Source: Phycisphaerae bacterium
GTDB lineage: Bacteria; Planctomycetota; Phycisphaerae; Phycisphaerales; SM1A02
Direction: 5' to 3'
Assembly (NCBI GenBank): GCA_002690755.1
Contig: NZFT01000026.1
Location: forward strand, 7,691-26,001
DNA length: 18,311 nucleotides
The notes under the pieces were generated by a model, which was not told the origin of the DNA, did not search any database, and saw only the letters and a program-made list of their open reading frames with translations. Positions 8,222 through 15,763 of the stretch are shown here, piece by piece (positions within the stretch are counted from its first letter, which is position 1; every line of letters begins with the position of its first letter). Both the position numbers and the translations under genes were made by a program.

Positions 8222-9198
8222 CAACCGCCCCGTTTCCGGGTCGATGCCTTCTTCGCCGGCGCCTTCTTCGTCGAAGCCTTCTTGGTTGCAGCCTTCCTGG
8301 TTGCGGTCTTCTTCGCCGGCGCCTTCTTGGCTGCGGCCTTCTTCGCCGGCGTCTTCTTCGCGGGCGTCTTCTTGGTCGCAGCCTTCTTCACCGGCGTCTT
8401 CTTCGCCGCAGGCTTCTTGACGACGGACTTCTTGGCCGGTGCCTTCCTGGCCGCAGGCTTCCGAGGGACTTCCGGTGCGGCTGCGGCGGTGTCTTCGGCG
8501 TCCGCCGCCACCGGTTCATCGGGTACGCCGGCCGGCTTCGAGCCACGACGGCGACGGGAGAGTTTCGTCATCGTCCCATCCGACCAGGCCACGTCCACCG
8601 CGGCCTGCAACGCCTCGATGGCCGCCGGTCCTTCGTCGGCCTTGACGGCGGATGCCAGCCAGGTCGCAAGAGTCTCGTGCTCCACGACCTCGTCGATCAC
8701 GCCCAGTTCGTGGAAGAGCAGCGAAAGCTGTTCGTCGGCCGGCATCGCATGAACGTCGAACGAGAGCCTGAGCAGTCGACCCGAGACGAAGGGATTGATG
8801 CCGTCGAGCGATTCGATCTCCGCCTTCGCGTCCCGCTTCCCCTTCTCCCGGACGTAGTCGAGAGAGATCTCGTGTCGTCGCAGGTAGATGGCGTGCAGCG
8901 AACGCTTCAGCCCGCCGAGGCGTTCCTCGAGGCGGGGATATCGCTTGCCGATCGCCGGCGCGAGTTCGTGCGGAAGCGACACGCGGATCTCGTTGACGTC
9001 GACCCTCGCCTCCATCAACTTCGTCATCGCGGTGGAGGCGTGCTCGGTGCTCGCCTCCCAGAGCATCCATGAGTGGATCAGAACCGAGATCGGATCCTCG
9101 GTGGAGACGGTCTCCGGCAACGGCGACTCCGTCGCGGCGACTCGATGCTTCTTCAGAAGTGCCGAGAGCTTCGTCGGCTTGGCCCATTTGGTCTTCAC
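8221..9198 (-). CDS. HhH-GPD (endonuclease III fold)-like protein fused to a histone H1-like Lys/Ala-rich tail
   Basis: A 325-residue two-part protein. Residues about 30-212 resemble the HhH-GPD fold of DNA glycosylases. [17 protein letters not shown] (131-147) lines up without gaps with the helix-hairpin-helix of endonuclease III (LPGVGRKTANVVLNTAF), and continuing that alignment places Asp155 at the catalytic Asp. The catalytic Lys position is Phe137. There is no C-terminal four-cysteine Fe-S motif. An Arg cluster (SRRRRGSK, about 216-223) and an acidic Ala-rich linker lead to 80 residues (246-325) built from sixteen five-residue units, mostly K-K-x-P-A or K-K-A-x-x, like bacterial H1-like DNA-binding tails. 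The start is GTG at 9198 with GAGGTG 5 nt upstream. It lies 15 bp after rbfA and overlaps the TPR lipoprotein start by 1 nt. A nucleoid-binding protein or a Lys-independent glycosylase are both possible. Confidence 0.82.
   Translation of the reverse strand: MKTKWAKPTKLSALLKKHRVAATESPLPETVSTEDPISVLIHSWMLWEASTEHASTAMTKLMEARVDVNEIRVSLPHELAPAIGKRYPRLEERLGGLKRSLHAIYLRRHEISLDYVREKGKRDAKAEIESLDGINPFVSGRLLRLSFDVHAMPADEQLSLLFHELGVIDEVVEHETLATWLASAVKADEGPAAIEALQAAVDVAWSDGTMTKLSRRRRGSKPAGVPDEPVAADAEDTAAAAPEVPRKPAARKAPAKKSVVKKPAAKKTPVKKAATKKTPAKKTPAKKAAAKKAPAKKTATRKAATKKASTKKAPAKKASTRKRGG
8224..8463 (-). repeat. In-frame 15-bp coding repeat (sixteen K/R-rich pentapeptides)
   Basis: This is the DNA encoding residues 246-325 of the HhH-GPD/H1-like fusion. 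Each 15-bp unit starts with two basic codons, mostly AAG AAG, followed by three codons drawn from Ala, Pro, Thr, Ser and Val. The register holds for all sixteen units with no insertion or deletion. Third-base and residue variation shows that the copies are old or under selection rather than a fresh expansion. Confidence 0.9.
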
Positions 9199-9213
9199 GA
9201 ACGCACCTCGTGA

Positions 9214-9705
9214 TCAGTGGTCGGGCGAGAACTCGCCGTCCCGATCGGGGTTCGACGCTTCGGCGTCGACGGGACCATCCCGTCGATCCGGATCCGCAGG
9301 ATCCGTCTCCGTCGCGTCATCTCGCTCCGCGGAATCCATCCCGTCGCGAATCGCCGCATCAAGCGCGGCTTCATCCTTCATCGAAGTGTCGAGCCGGAAG
9401 ATGAGACGTGGAACGCGGCGAAGCGACGTCTCATCACGGACGAGTTTGCGGAACAGTCCATCGGCGCTTCGAAGGCCAGAGAGCACTCGCGTCTCGTACT
9501 TGTCGGGAAGCACCGAGATCCCGATCCAGGCCGTCAGGAGATCGGCGGAGAGCTCGACCTTGGTCACCGAGACGAGCCCGCGGATCCGGGGATCCGCGAA
9601 GCCTCGGATGATCCGCTCCTGAATCACACGAGACAACACGGAACTGACCTGCTTGGGTCGGATCCGCTCCGTGTGCTGGGTCTCCTGGAATCGACGGCGC
9701 GCCAT
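9214..9705 (-). CDS. rbfA: 30S ribosome-binding factor RbfA
   Basis: A 163-residue RbfA, a cytoplasmic factor that binds the 30S subunit during late maturation of 16S rRNA. The KH-like core is recognisable at about 18-115: a helix with SRVIQERIIRGFADPRI, then the strand VSVTKVELSADLLTAWIGISVL, and RVPRLIFRLDTSM near its end, all in the expected order. RbfA is usually about 110-135 residues; the extra length is an Asp/Glu-rich tail (about 118-163). The ATG at 9705 has GAGGGA 5 nt upstream. That Shine-Dalgarno overlaps the infB stop codon, and the intergenic gap is 9 bp, so the two genes are probably translationally coupled. Confidence 0.93.
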   Translation of the reverse strand: MARRRFQETQHTERIRPKQVSSVLSRVIQERIIRGFADPRIRGLVSVTKVELSADLLTAWIGISVLPDKYETRVLSGLRSADGLFRKLVRDETSLRRVPRLIFRLDTSMKDEAALDAAIRDGMDSAERDDATETDPADPDRRDGPVDAEASNPDRDGEFSPDH

Positions 9706-9710
9706 GAGAT

Positions 9711-9716
9711 TCCCTC
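9711..9716 (-). promoter_or_regulatory. rbfA Shine-Dalgarno overlapping the infB stop codon
   Basis: GAGGGA lies 5 nt before the rbfA ATG. Its first two bases are the last two of the infB TGA, so a ribosome terminating on infB covers the rbfA initiation site. Confidence 0.75.
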
Positions 9717-12537
9717 AAAGACTCCGGGCCACGGCGATCGTCTTGTAGCACTCGAGCACGTCGCCTTCCTTGATGTCGTCGTAGCCATCGATCTTCATGC
9801 CGCATTCCATGCCACTCTTGACTTCCTTGGCGTCGTCCTTGAATCGCTTGAGCTGGTCGAGCCGACGATCCTTCTCGACGACGATGCCGTCGCGGGTGAC
9901 TCGGATCTGGGCATTGCGTTCGACCACGCCGTCGGTGACGTAGCAACCGGCGATCGCCCCGACCTTGGAGACCCTGAAGACCTCCTTGACCTCGGCATGC
10001 CCGAGGACCTCGAGCTTGAGCTCGGGATCGAGCAGTCCGGAGGCGGCCTTCTCGACGTCGTCGGTGATGTCGTAGATGACGTCGTAGAGCCGGATGTCGA
10101 CGCCCTTGCTCTCGGCGAGCTGCCTCGCCTTCGCGGTGGTGGTCACGTTGAAGCCGATCACGATCGATCCCGTCGCTTCCGCGAGCGTCACATCGCTCTC
10201 GTTGATGCCGCCCACCGCGGAGTGCTTGACAGAGACCTTCACCTCGTCGGAGCCGATCTTGCCGAGCACCGCGCGAAGCGTCTCGACCGAGCCCTGCACG
10301 TCGCCCTTGACCACGAGCGGGAGATCCTTCTTCTTCCCCTCCTCGAGGTGGTCGAAGATGTTGTCGAGGGTGATCTTCGGTGCGGCGAGCTCCCGCTCGC
10401 GTTCGAGCCGACGACGCTCCTCGGCGGCGGCTTCCGCCTCCTTCAGCGAGTCGACGACGAAGAACCGGTCGCCGGCGTCCGGAAGCTGGTCGATGCCGCT
10501 GATCGCCACCGGGGTCGAGGGACCCGCGGAGGCGATGCGATCACCGTGATCGTTGACGATGTCGCGGACCCGGCCGTAACCCCGGCCGGTCACGATGAAG
10601 TCGCCCTTGTTGAGCCTGCCTTCCTGAACCAGCATCCGGGCCACCGGACCGCGGCCCTCTTCGACCTGGGCCTCGAGCACGGTGCCTTCCGCGTTGCCGT
10701 CGAAGTCACCCTTGAGTTCGAGCAGGTCGGCCTGATAGTCGAGAATGTCGAGCAGGTCCTGAACGCCGGTGCCGTCGATCGCACTGGTGCGGATGACTTC
10801 GGTGCCTCCGCCCCACTCCGTCGGGTTGAGTTCGTGTTCCGCGAGCTGACCGAGGATCCGCTGGATGTTGGCATCCGTGGCTTCGGCCTTGTCGATCTTG
10901 TTCAACGCGACGACCAGCGGCACGCCCGCCGCCTTGGAGTGACTGATCGACTCCGCGGTCTGCGGCATGATGCCGTCGTCCGCGGCGACCACCAGCACCA
11001 CCACGTCCGTGACCTTCGCACCACGGGCCCGCATCGCGGTGAACGCCTCGTGGCCCGGGGTGTCGATGAATGTGACGACCCGCTCCTTCTCGCCGGCCTT
11101 CACCGGAACCTGGAACGCGCTCGTCGCCTGGGTGATGCCACCGGCCTCACCGTCGGCGACGTTGGTCTGTCGGATTCGATCCAACAGGGAAGTCTTGCCG
11201 TGATCCACATGGCCGAGGATCGTGACGATCGGGCTTCGCCCCCGTTCGTCGCCCCGCTCCCGGGCCATGAACCGTTCTTCGATGACTTCGGCCGCGGTCT
11301 TCGCCTCCTCGACCTGCAGCTCGATCTCGTACTCCATCATGATCTCGATGGCCCGTTCGGTCTCGATCGCGGAGTTGATCGTCGCCGGAATCCCTTCGAG
11401 GAAGAGCTTCTTGACGATCTCGGCACCCTTCACGCCGGTCGCGGCGGAAAGGTCTTTGATGGTGATCGGCTCCGAGATCTTCACGGGTCCGGTGGGCTTC
11501 ACCGGCACCGAGGGCCCGCGGCGGCCGCCGCCACGACCACGCGAACGGTCCTGACGATGCTGGCGGAAGAATCCCTGTGAGTGCTTCAACGCCTGATCAC
11601 GCTCGGCGAGATCCTGGGCACGCCAGGGCTGGAACGCCTTGTTCTCCCCCATGCCACCACCGGCGCGGCCCGTTCGGCCGTCGCCACCCTGTCGCCGTGG
11701 ACTGCGCCCCTTGCCGGCCGCACCACCACCGCCGCCGCCTCGTCGTCCGTCGCCCATTTCACCACCGCCGGCGCCACCACCTCGGCGGGGACCGCCCGTG
11801 GTCATCATGCCGTCGTTCGGCTGCTGTCGCGGCCGCGGGGGCGGAAGCTTGTCGGGTTCCTCGACCCGGATCACCTTCGGTCCACTGAGTGCAACCTTGG
11901 TCGGCTGCTCGAGCTTCGGGCCGACCGGACTCACGGAGTCGGGTCGGCTGGGAACGTTCATCACGGGCCCGGGCTCGGTGCCGGTCGTCGGTGTGTCCGG
12001 CGCATCCGTTCCCGGCGCCGAGGCGGCGATTCCCGGCGGGTCGACCTGCTCGGAAACGGGATCCTGGCCCGGTTCGGCGATGGGTACGACGTCGGGTCCG
12101 TCCAGCGCGTCGACCGACGGTTTCTCCGCCGCCGCCGCCGCCGCCGCCGCGGCTGCGGCCGCCGCCGCGGCGACCTCGGCGATCGGCGGCATGCTGGGAT
12201 CCTCGACGGTTTCCACCTTCTTCACGGGCGCCGGCGTCTCGACCTTCGGCTCCTCCGGTGCCGCGACCTTCTTGGTGGCCTTCTTCGCCTTGGCCCGGGC
12301 CTTCGCCACATCGACCTTGGCCGCGGTCTCCACGGCGGTTGTCGACGCTTCGGCCGCGACACTGAACCACTCCCGCACCGTGTGCGACAGCCCCACCGAG
12401 ACCGCCGACATGTGGTTGGTGATGTCGGGGATGTCTTCGGCCACGCACTTGGCGATGATGTCCTTGCTGGACACGCCGAGTTCCTTGGCGAGCGTGTGCA
12501 CTCTGAGAGTGGTCGTCTTCTTCTTCTTCGTGGCCAC
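9715..12537 (-). CDS. infB: Translation initiation factor IF-2
   Basis: A 940-residue IF-2, the GTPase that brings initiator tRNA to the 30S subunit and promotes subunit joining. In order: an IF2_N helical domain (about 8-57, [18 protein letters not shown]); a long Ala/Pro/Gly/Arg-rich linker (about 60-345) with 15 consecutive Ala at 123-137 and Gly/Arg-rich blocks; a second IF2_N-like segment (about 350-415); then the G domain. G1 is GHVDHGKTS (Lys448), G3 is DTPGH (492-496) and G4 is NKID (546-549), all intact. C-terminal domains II-IV are complete and end in [20 protein letters not shown]. The switch I segment reads [10 protein letters not shown] instead of the usual GGITQHIGAY. The start is GTG at 12537 with GAGGAG 6 nt upstream. 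The gene lies 141 bp after nusA and 9 bp before rbfA. Confidence 0.97.
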   Translation of the reverse strand: MATKKKKTTTLRVHTLAKELGVSSKDIIAKCVAEDIPDITNHMSAVSVGLSHTVREWFSVAAEASTTAVETAAKVDVAKARAKAKKATKKVAAPEEPKVETPAPVKKVETVEDPSMPPIAEVAAAAAAAAAAAAAAAEKPSVDALDGPDVVPIAEPGQDPVSEQVDPPGIAASAPGTDAPDTPTTGTEPGPVMNVPSRPDSVSPVGPKLEQPTKVALSGPKVIRVEEPDKLPPPRPRQQPNDGMMTTGGPRRGGGAGGGEMGDGRRGGGGGGAAGKGRSPRRQGGDGRTGRAGGGMGENKAFQPWRAQDLAERDQALKHSQGFFRQHRQDRSRGRGGGRRGPSVPVKPTGPVKISEPITIKDLSAATGVKGAEIVKKLFLEGIPATINSAIETERAIEIMMEYEIELQVEEAKTAAEVIEERFMARERGDERGRSPIVTILGHVDHGKTSLLDRIRQTNVADGEAGGITQATSAFQVPVKAGEKERVVTFIDTPGHEAFTAMRARGAKVTDVVVLVVAADDGIMPQTAESISHSKAAGVPLVVALNKIDKAEATDANIQRILGQLAEHELNPTEWGGGTEVIRTSAIDGTGVQDLLDILDYQADLLELKGDFDGNAEGTVLEAQVEEGRGPVARMLVQEGRLNKGDFIVTGRGYGRVRDIVNDHGDRIASAGPSTPVAISGIDQLPDAGDRFFVVDSLKEAEAAAEERRRLERERELAAPKITLDNIFDHLEEGKKKDLPLVVKGDVQGSVETLRAVLGKIGSDEVKVSVKHSAVGGINESDVTLAEATGSIVIGFNVTTTAKARQLAESKGVDIRLYDVIYDITDDVEKAASGLLDPELKLEVLGHAEVKEVFRVSKVGAIAGCYVTDGVVERNAQIRVTRDGIVVEKDRRLDQLKRFKDDAKEVKSGMECGMKIDGYDDIKEGDVLECYKTIAVARSL
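12127..12171 (-). repeat. GCN codon run encoding 15 consecutive alanines in IF-2
   Basis: Fifteen alanine codons in a row, with mixed third positions, in the disordered N-terminal linker of infB (residues 123-137). It is flanked by Val and Glu codons. The mixed codons argue against pure trinucleotide slippage. Confidence 0.9.
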
Positions 12538-12543
12538 GTGGTT

Positions 12544-12549
12544 CTCCTC
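12544..12549 (-). promoter_or_regulatory. infB Shine-Dalgarno that fixes the GTG start
   Basis: GAGGAG lies 6 nt upstream of the GTG at 12537. It supports that non-ATG codon as the start, immediately before the expected IF-2 N-terminus (MATKKKK and then the IF2_N domain). Confidence 0.75.
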
Positions 12550-12588
12550 GCGAATGTGGACTTCCGCACTCGCGGACCGTCGATCAGT

Positions 12589-12620
12589 TCATCGTTTCAT
12601 CGTTTCATCGTTTCTTCGTT
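12589..12620 (-). repeat. Four tandem 8-bp repeats in the nusA-infB gap, forming overlapping minimal ORFs
   Basis: On the minus strand this reads AACGAAGA followed by three exact copies of AACGATGA. Because 8 is not a multiple of 3 and each exact unit contains ATGA, the repeat makes three chained tiny frames: ATG AAA CGA TGA from 12608, the same again from 12600, and ATG AAC TGA from 12592. Each ATG overlaps the previous stop. AGGA lies 11 nt before the first ATG. The block is about 50 nt upstream of the infB start. Confidence 0.85.
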
Positions 12621-12678
12621 CCTGCCGAATCAACTTCCGGGCGATCCGGCCGATCCATCGACCGTCACCCCCCATCGA

Positions 12679-14139
12679 TCACGCCTCGCCGCCCCCGGGA
12701 CGCGGCGTCTCCGCCGGGGCATCCCCACCACCACCAAGCAGGGCGTCGGCCGAGGCTTCCGCCGCGGCATCCGCCTCCGTCGCCTCGGGCGTTTCCGTCG
12801 CATCCGTCGCATCCGTCGCGTCGGCGGCCGCGGCCGGCTCGGGTGCCGAGCCACCACCCAGGATCGACGCCGCCGAGGATTCCGCGTCGGCGTCGGTCGC
12901 CGACAGGATGGCGTCCGCCGACTGCTCTTCGGAGGCCTTCGCCTCGGCTTCGGCCTTCGCCTTCTCCTGTTCCTCCGAGATCTCGTGGGCCCGCGTCGCG
13001 GCCCGCTCGACGATGGTCGCCGCGAGATCCTCGGGAAGCTCCAGGTCGTCGACGAGGACGCCCTCGCCCACCTCTTCGATGTCGAAGACGCTGATCATGC
13101 CGAGCGCCCCCATCCGATCGAGCATCTCTTCCGTGACGCCCTCGACGCTGCGAACCGTGCTCTCGAGATTCTCAAGGCCCTTCGCGAACTCGTCCGGAGT
13201 GAGGATGTCGATGTCCCAGCCGGTCAACCGGGCGGCGAGCCGCACGTTCTGACCTCGACGGCCGATGGCCAGCGAAAGCTGATCCTCTCGAACGATGATC
13301 GTGGCCCGGCCGAGTTCGAAGCAGAGGCTGACCTCTTCGACCTCCGCGGGCTTCAACGCATTGGCGATGAGGACCTGACTGGATTCGTTCCATCGGACGA
13401 TGTCGATCTTCTCACCGTTGAGTTCGTCGACGATGTTCCGAATGCGGCTTCCGCGGACCCCGACGCACGCACCGACCGCATCGACCTTCGAATCGATCGA
13501 GCTGACCGCGAGCTTCGTTCGGAAGCCGGCCTCTCGGGCCATCGCCTTGATTTCGATCACCCGCTCGCTGACCTCGGGCACTTCCTGCTCGAAGAGACGC
13601 TGGATGAAGTCCGGATGCGAGCGGCTGAGGACGATCTTGACCTGATTGCCGGCGTCACGGACGTCGAGGATCAGGCAGCGGACGCGGTCACCCGGATGGA
13701 ACTGTTCTCCCGGGATCTGCTCGCTGCGCGGCATGAAACCCTCGGCCCGATCGATCTGCACGACCAGCGCTCCGCCCTCGTACCGCTGCGCGGCACCGGT
13801 CACGACCTCGCCCTGACGCTTCGCGAACTCCTCGAGGAGACTGTTGCGCTCGTCCTCGCGGAATCGCTGGATCATCACCTGCTTCGCGGTCTGGGCGGGA
13901 ATGCGGCCCATCGCGGCGAGCGGGATCTCCTCGATGCCTTCACCTTCGACGTTCCGCCAGAGGCGGATCGCACCGCTGAGGCGGTCCATCTGACATCCGA
14001 ATTCCTCGGTGTCGAGCGAGTTGAAGTGCTTCCGGGCCGCACTGACCATCGCCTGCTCGAGATCCTCGATGAGGAGCTCCCGATCGATGTTCCGGTCACG
14101 TGCGATGGAGTCGAGGATTCGAAGGGTTTCTGGATTCAT
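12679..14139 (-). CDS. nusA: Transcription termination/antitermination factor NusA
   Basis: A 486-residue NusA, the RNA polymerase-associated factor that modulates pausing, termination and antitermination. In order: the NusA N-terminal domain (1-105), S1 (about 110-175), KH1 (about 205-255, GxxG as GVRG at 227-230) and KH2 (about 285-312, GRRG at 293-296). A helix-hairpin-helix-like segment (about 330-382) resembles one acidic repeat of longer NusA proteins. The last 100 residues are an acidic Ala-rich tail with three related motifs: SADAIL (407), SAASILGGG (422) and SADALLGGGG (463), plus a short ATDATDAT run. The start is the ATG at 14139; no clear Shine-Dalgarno precedes it. rimP, the usual upstream neighbour, is absent; a long structured leader occupies the space instead. 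Confidence 0.97.
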   Translation of the reverse strand: MNPETLRILDSIARDRNIDRELLIEDLEQAMVSAARKHFNSLDTEEFGCQMDRLSGAIRLWRNVEGEGIEEIPLAAMGRIPAQTAKQVMIQRFREDERNSLLEEFAKRQGEVVTGAAQRYEGGALVVQIDRAEGFMPRSEQIPGEQFHPGDRVRCLILDVRDAGNQVKIVLSRSHPDFIQRLFEQEVPEVSERVIEIKAMAREAGFRTKLAVSSIDSKVDAVGACVGVRGSRIRNIVDELNGEKIDIVRWNESSQVLIANALKPAEVEEVSLCFELGRATIIVREDQLSLAIGRRGQNVRLAARLTGWDIDILTPDEFAKGLENLESTVRSVEGVTEEMLDRMGALGMISVFDIEEVGEGVLVDDLELPEDLAATIVERAATRAHEISEEQEKAKAEAEAKASEEQSADAILSATDADAESSAASILGGGSAPEPAAAADATDATDATETPEATEADAAAEASADALLGGGGDAPAETPRPGGGEA

Positions 14140-14707
14140 GTCGTCTGCTGCTTCGGACGGGTGATCGCCCGCCGCTCCCTGGGATGTCGAGCCTGTGGCT
14201 CAGATCGGGTTGTCGTCGGCCCCCGTCGGCCGAGCGGTGTCGTCTCCCCCGCGTCCCCGGAAGTCGTGTTCCCGTCACACGAAGCGAGCCACGCTTCCCG
14301 GCAAGGGAGCGTGGCCCGTCGAGCCGACCGTGATGCGGTCGGAGTCGTCCTGTGGAGATTCATCACCGCATGGTGACGATCTCCGTACGAGCAGGTGATT
14401 CACGTCCGAACCGAGCCGCCGAGACGGGTCGGTTCGCAACTTCCACGATGAACCGGGATTGCCGGTTCGATCGTGCACCGTCGCGGGTGATCGTGCGTTC
14501 AGGATGGCCGGAAAAATGGCTCAAACTGAAAACCCGAACCCTTGTCGGTCCGATGCGCTGTTGTCAAAAGCGTTCATCTGCATCGGCGAATCATCCTTTC
14601 CCGGCGTCGGACGACGGACGGGACCACGACCTCGATGACGCGAGGCCGATCCGGGAGGATACCCGGACCCCGCCACGAGTGACTGATGTTTCGCTGAAAA
14701 ACCGGCT
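14140..14707 (-). promoter_or_regulatory. 568-bp non-coding gap upstream of nusA (leader and probable promoter region)
   Basis: No credible gene lies here: the plus-strand frame at 14352-14849 has no family signal and ends inside fliM. Reading toward nusA, the fliM-proximal part has one 6-bp hairpin (14650-14667, TCCGGG/CCCGGA). A relatively A/T-rich patch follows (about 14510-14570) with a TTGACA hexamer at 14567-14562 but no convincing -10 box at 17-18 nt spacing. After that come the stem-loops described separately. Nearer nusA there is a small GAGCC/GGCTC hairpin (14189-14201). A promoter for nusA is expected in this gap, but I cannot place it. Confidence 0.6.
14288..14475 (-). ncRNA. Candidate structured RNA leader of nusA: five consecutive stem-loops
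   Basis: Five adjacent inverted repeats fill 188 bp. In minus-strand transcription order: 14475-14444, 13 bp with one bulged C (CACGAT and GAACCGG pair with CCGGTTC and ATCGTG, 5-nt loop); 14436-14407, 8 bp (CGAACCGA/TCGGTTCG, 14-nt loop); 14384-14354, 6 bp plus 5 bp around an internal loop (GGAGAT/ATCTCC outside, TCACC/GGTGA inside); 14342-14324, 7 bp (CCGACCG/CGGTCGG, 5-nt loop); 14315-14288, 11 bp with one bulge (GCCACGCT and CCC pair with GGG and AGCGTGGC). None is followed by a U-run, so they do not look like intrinsic terminators. They match no RNA family I recognise. The strand is inferred from the neighbouring nusA. Confidence 0.5.
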
Positions 14708-15763
14708 CTACGATGCCAAATCGACGGCTACGTCCGGGTTTTTTCCGGAGTTTGCGGAATCCACGATGCGTAAGGCCCGCTTTCCCCGGTGCTGGCCGAG
14801 CGTCGCTTCGAACTTCGGACGCCCCGCGATGCTCACCGCGACCGGCTGATCCGCCCTTCGATCCGTGGTGATGACGTCCCCGACTTCCAGGCGGCCGAGA
14901 TCGGCCAGCGTCATGGAGGTTTCGGCCAGCGTCGCCTCGACCTGAACCGTCGAATCGTGCAGCTTGGAGACGATCGCCTGCTCCGCACCATGGATGCCGG
15001 CCTCGCCCGCGACGAACCAGTTCTCGGTGCTGAGATCCTCCATCACCGGCTCGATCACGTTGTAGGGAATGCAGAGGCTCATGGTTCCCACCCCGTCACC
15101 GACCCGGCTTCCGAGGCGGATCTCGAACCCGATCATGACCACGACTTCGTTCGGCGGAACGATCTCGACCAGCTGCGGGTTCGATTCCATCGCCGAGATC
15201 CCGAAGTCGATCTGCTTGACGCCGGACCACGCCTCGGTGAGGGCGTTCATGCCGAGGTCGAGCACCTGCCGCATCAACCTGGATTCGATCCCGGTGAGCG
15301 GACGCTTCGGGACGAGGAGACTCTGGTTCGTCCCGCCGAGCAGCCGCTCGACCAGCGGATACACCACGAGTGGACTGATGTCCATGCAGATCTGCCCCCC
15401 GAGCGGCGGGCAGTCGAGCAGGGTGAAGCAGGTCGGATTCGGCAGGCTTCCGATGAATTCCGCGTAGGTCATCTGCTCGGCACTGGCGACCCGGACTTCC
15501 ACGATCGAGCGGATGAAACCGGATATCTGCGCGCCGAACCCGCGGGCGAAGGCCTCGTGCAGGGTCCGCAGGGTCCGCATCTGATCCTTGCCGATCCGCT
15601 CCGGACGCTTGAAGTCGTAGACGCGGATCTCGACCTTCTCGTGATCCCTTCGGAAACGGGAGAAGATCCGAGCGGGTCGTTGCTCTTCGCGAAGATCCCC
15701 CGACTCGACGGCTTCCATGAGGGTGTCGACGTCGGACTGATCAAGCATCTCGGAATCGGACAT
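14708..15763 (-). CDS. fliM: Flagellar motor switch protein FliM
   Basis: A 351-residue FliM, the C-ring protein that binds CheY-P and sets the direction of flagellar rotation. The N-terminal CheY-binding/EIDxLL-type segment is visible as MLDQSDVDTLMEAV (6-19). The CheC-like middle domain follows, with FGAQISGFIRSIVEV, GLNP-like SLPNPTCF and YPLVERLLGG. The C-terminal SpoA (surface-presentation) domain covers about the last 80 residues. I use the ATG at 15763 because GGAGAAG lies 8 nt upstream and the next in-frame start, 15835, adds 24 Arg/Pro-rich residues foreign to the family. No other flagellar gene is in the window. It lies 568 bp upstream of nusA in the same direction and is divergent from the DsbD gene. 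Confidence 0.95.
   Translation of the reverse strand: MSDSEMLDQSDVDTLMEAVESGDLREEQRPARIFSRFRRDHEKVEIRVYDFKRPERIGKDQMRTLRTLHEAFARGFGAQISGFIRSIVEVRVASAEQMTYAEFIGSLPNPTCFTLLDCPPLGGQICMDISPLVVYPLVERLLGGTNQSLLVPKRPLTGIESRLMRQVLDLGMNALTEAWSGVKQIDFGISAMESNPQLVEIVPPNEVVVMIGFEIRLGSRVGDGVGTMSLCIPYNVIEPVMEDLSTENWFVAGEAGIHGAEQAIVSKLHDSTVQVEATLAETSMTLADLGRLEVGDVITTDRRADQPVAVSIAGRPKFEATLGQHRGKRALRIVDSANSGKNPDVAVDLAS

Noticed and set aside
8224-8463. Regular short repeats that might suggest a CRISPR-like or intergenic repeat array
   Set aside because: Units are 15 bp, contiguous, in frame and encode a basic tail. There are no spacers.
14324-14342. The GC hairpins upstream of nusA as terminators
   Set aside because: No T-run follows any of them on either strand, so leader structure is a better reading.
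9217-14376. Two very long plus-strand open frames opposite rbfA, infB and nusA
   Set aside because: The opposite strand carries unmistakable RbfA, IF-2 and NusA. The plus frames are composition artefacts with no family signal.
14697-14707. A T5 run just after the fliM stop, as a possible intrinsic terminator
   Set aside because: The preceding sequence forms no more than a 3-bp stem. The nearest real hairpin (14650-14667) lies beyond the T-run.
14352-14849. A 165-codon plus-strand frame in the nusA leader
   Set aside because: It has no recognisable domain or Shine-Dalgarno, runs antisense into fliM, and contains the stem-loop region.
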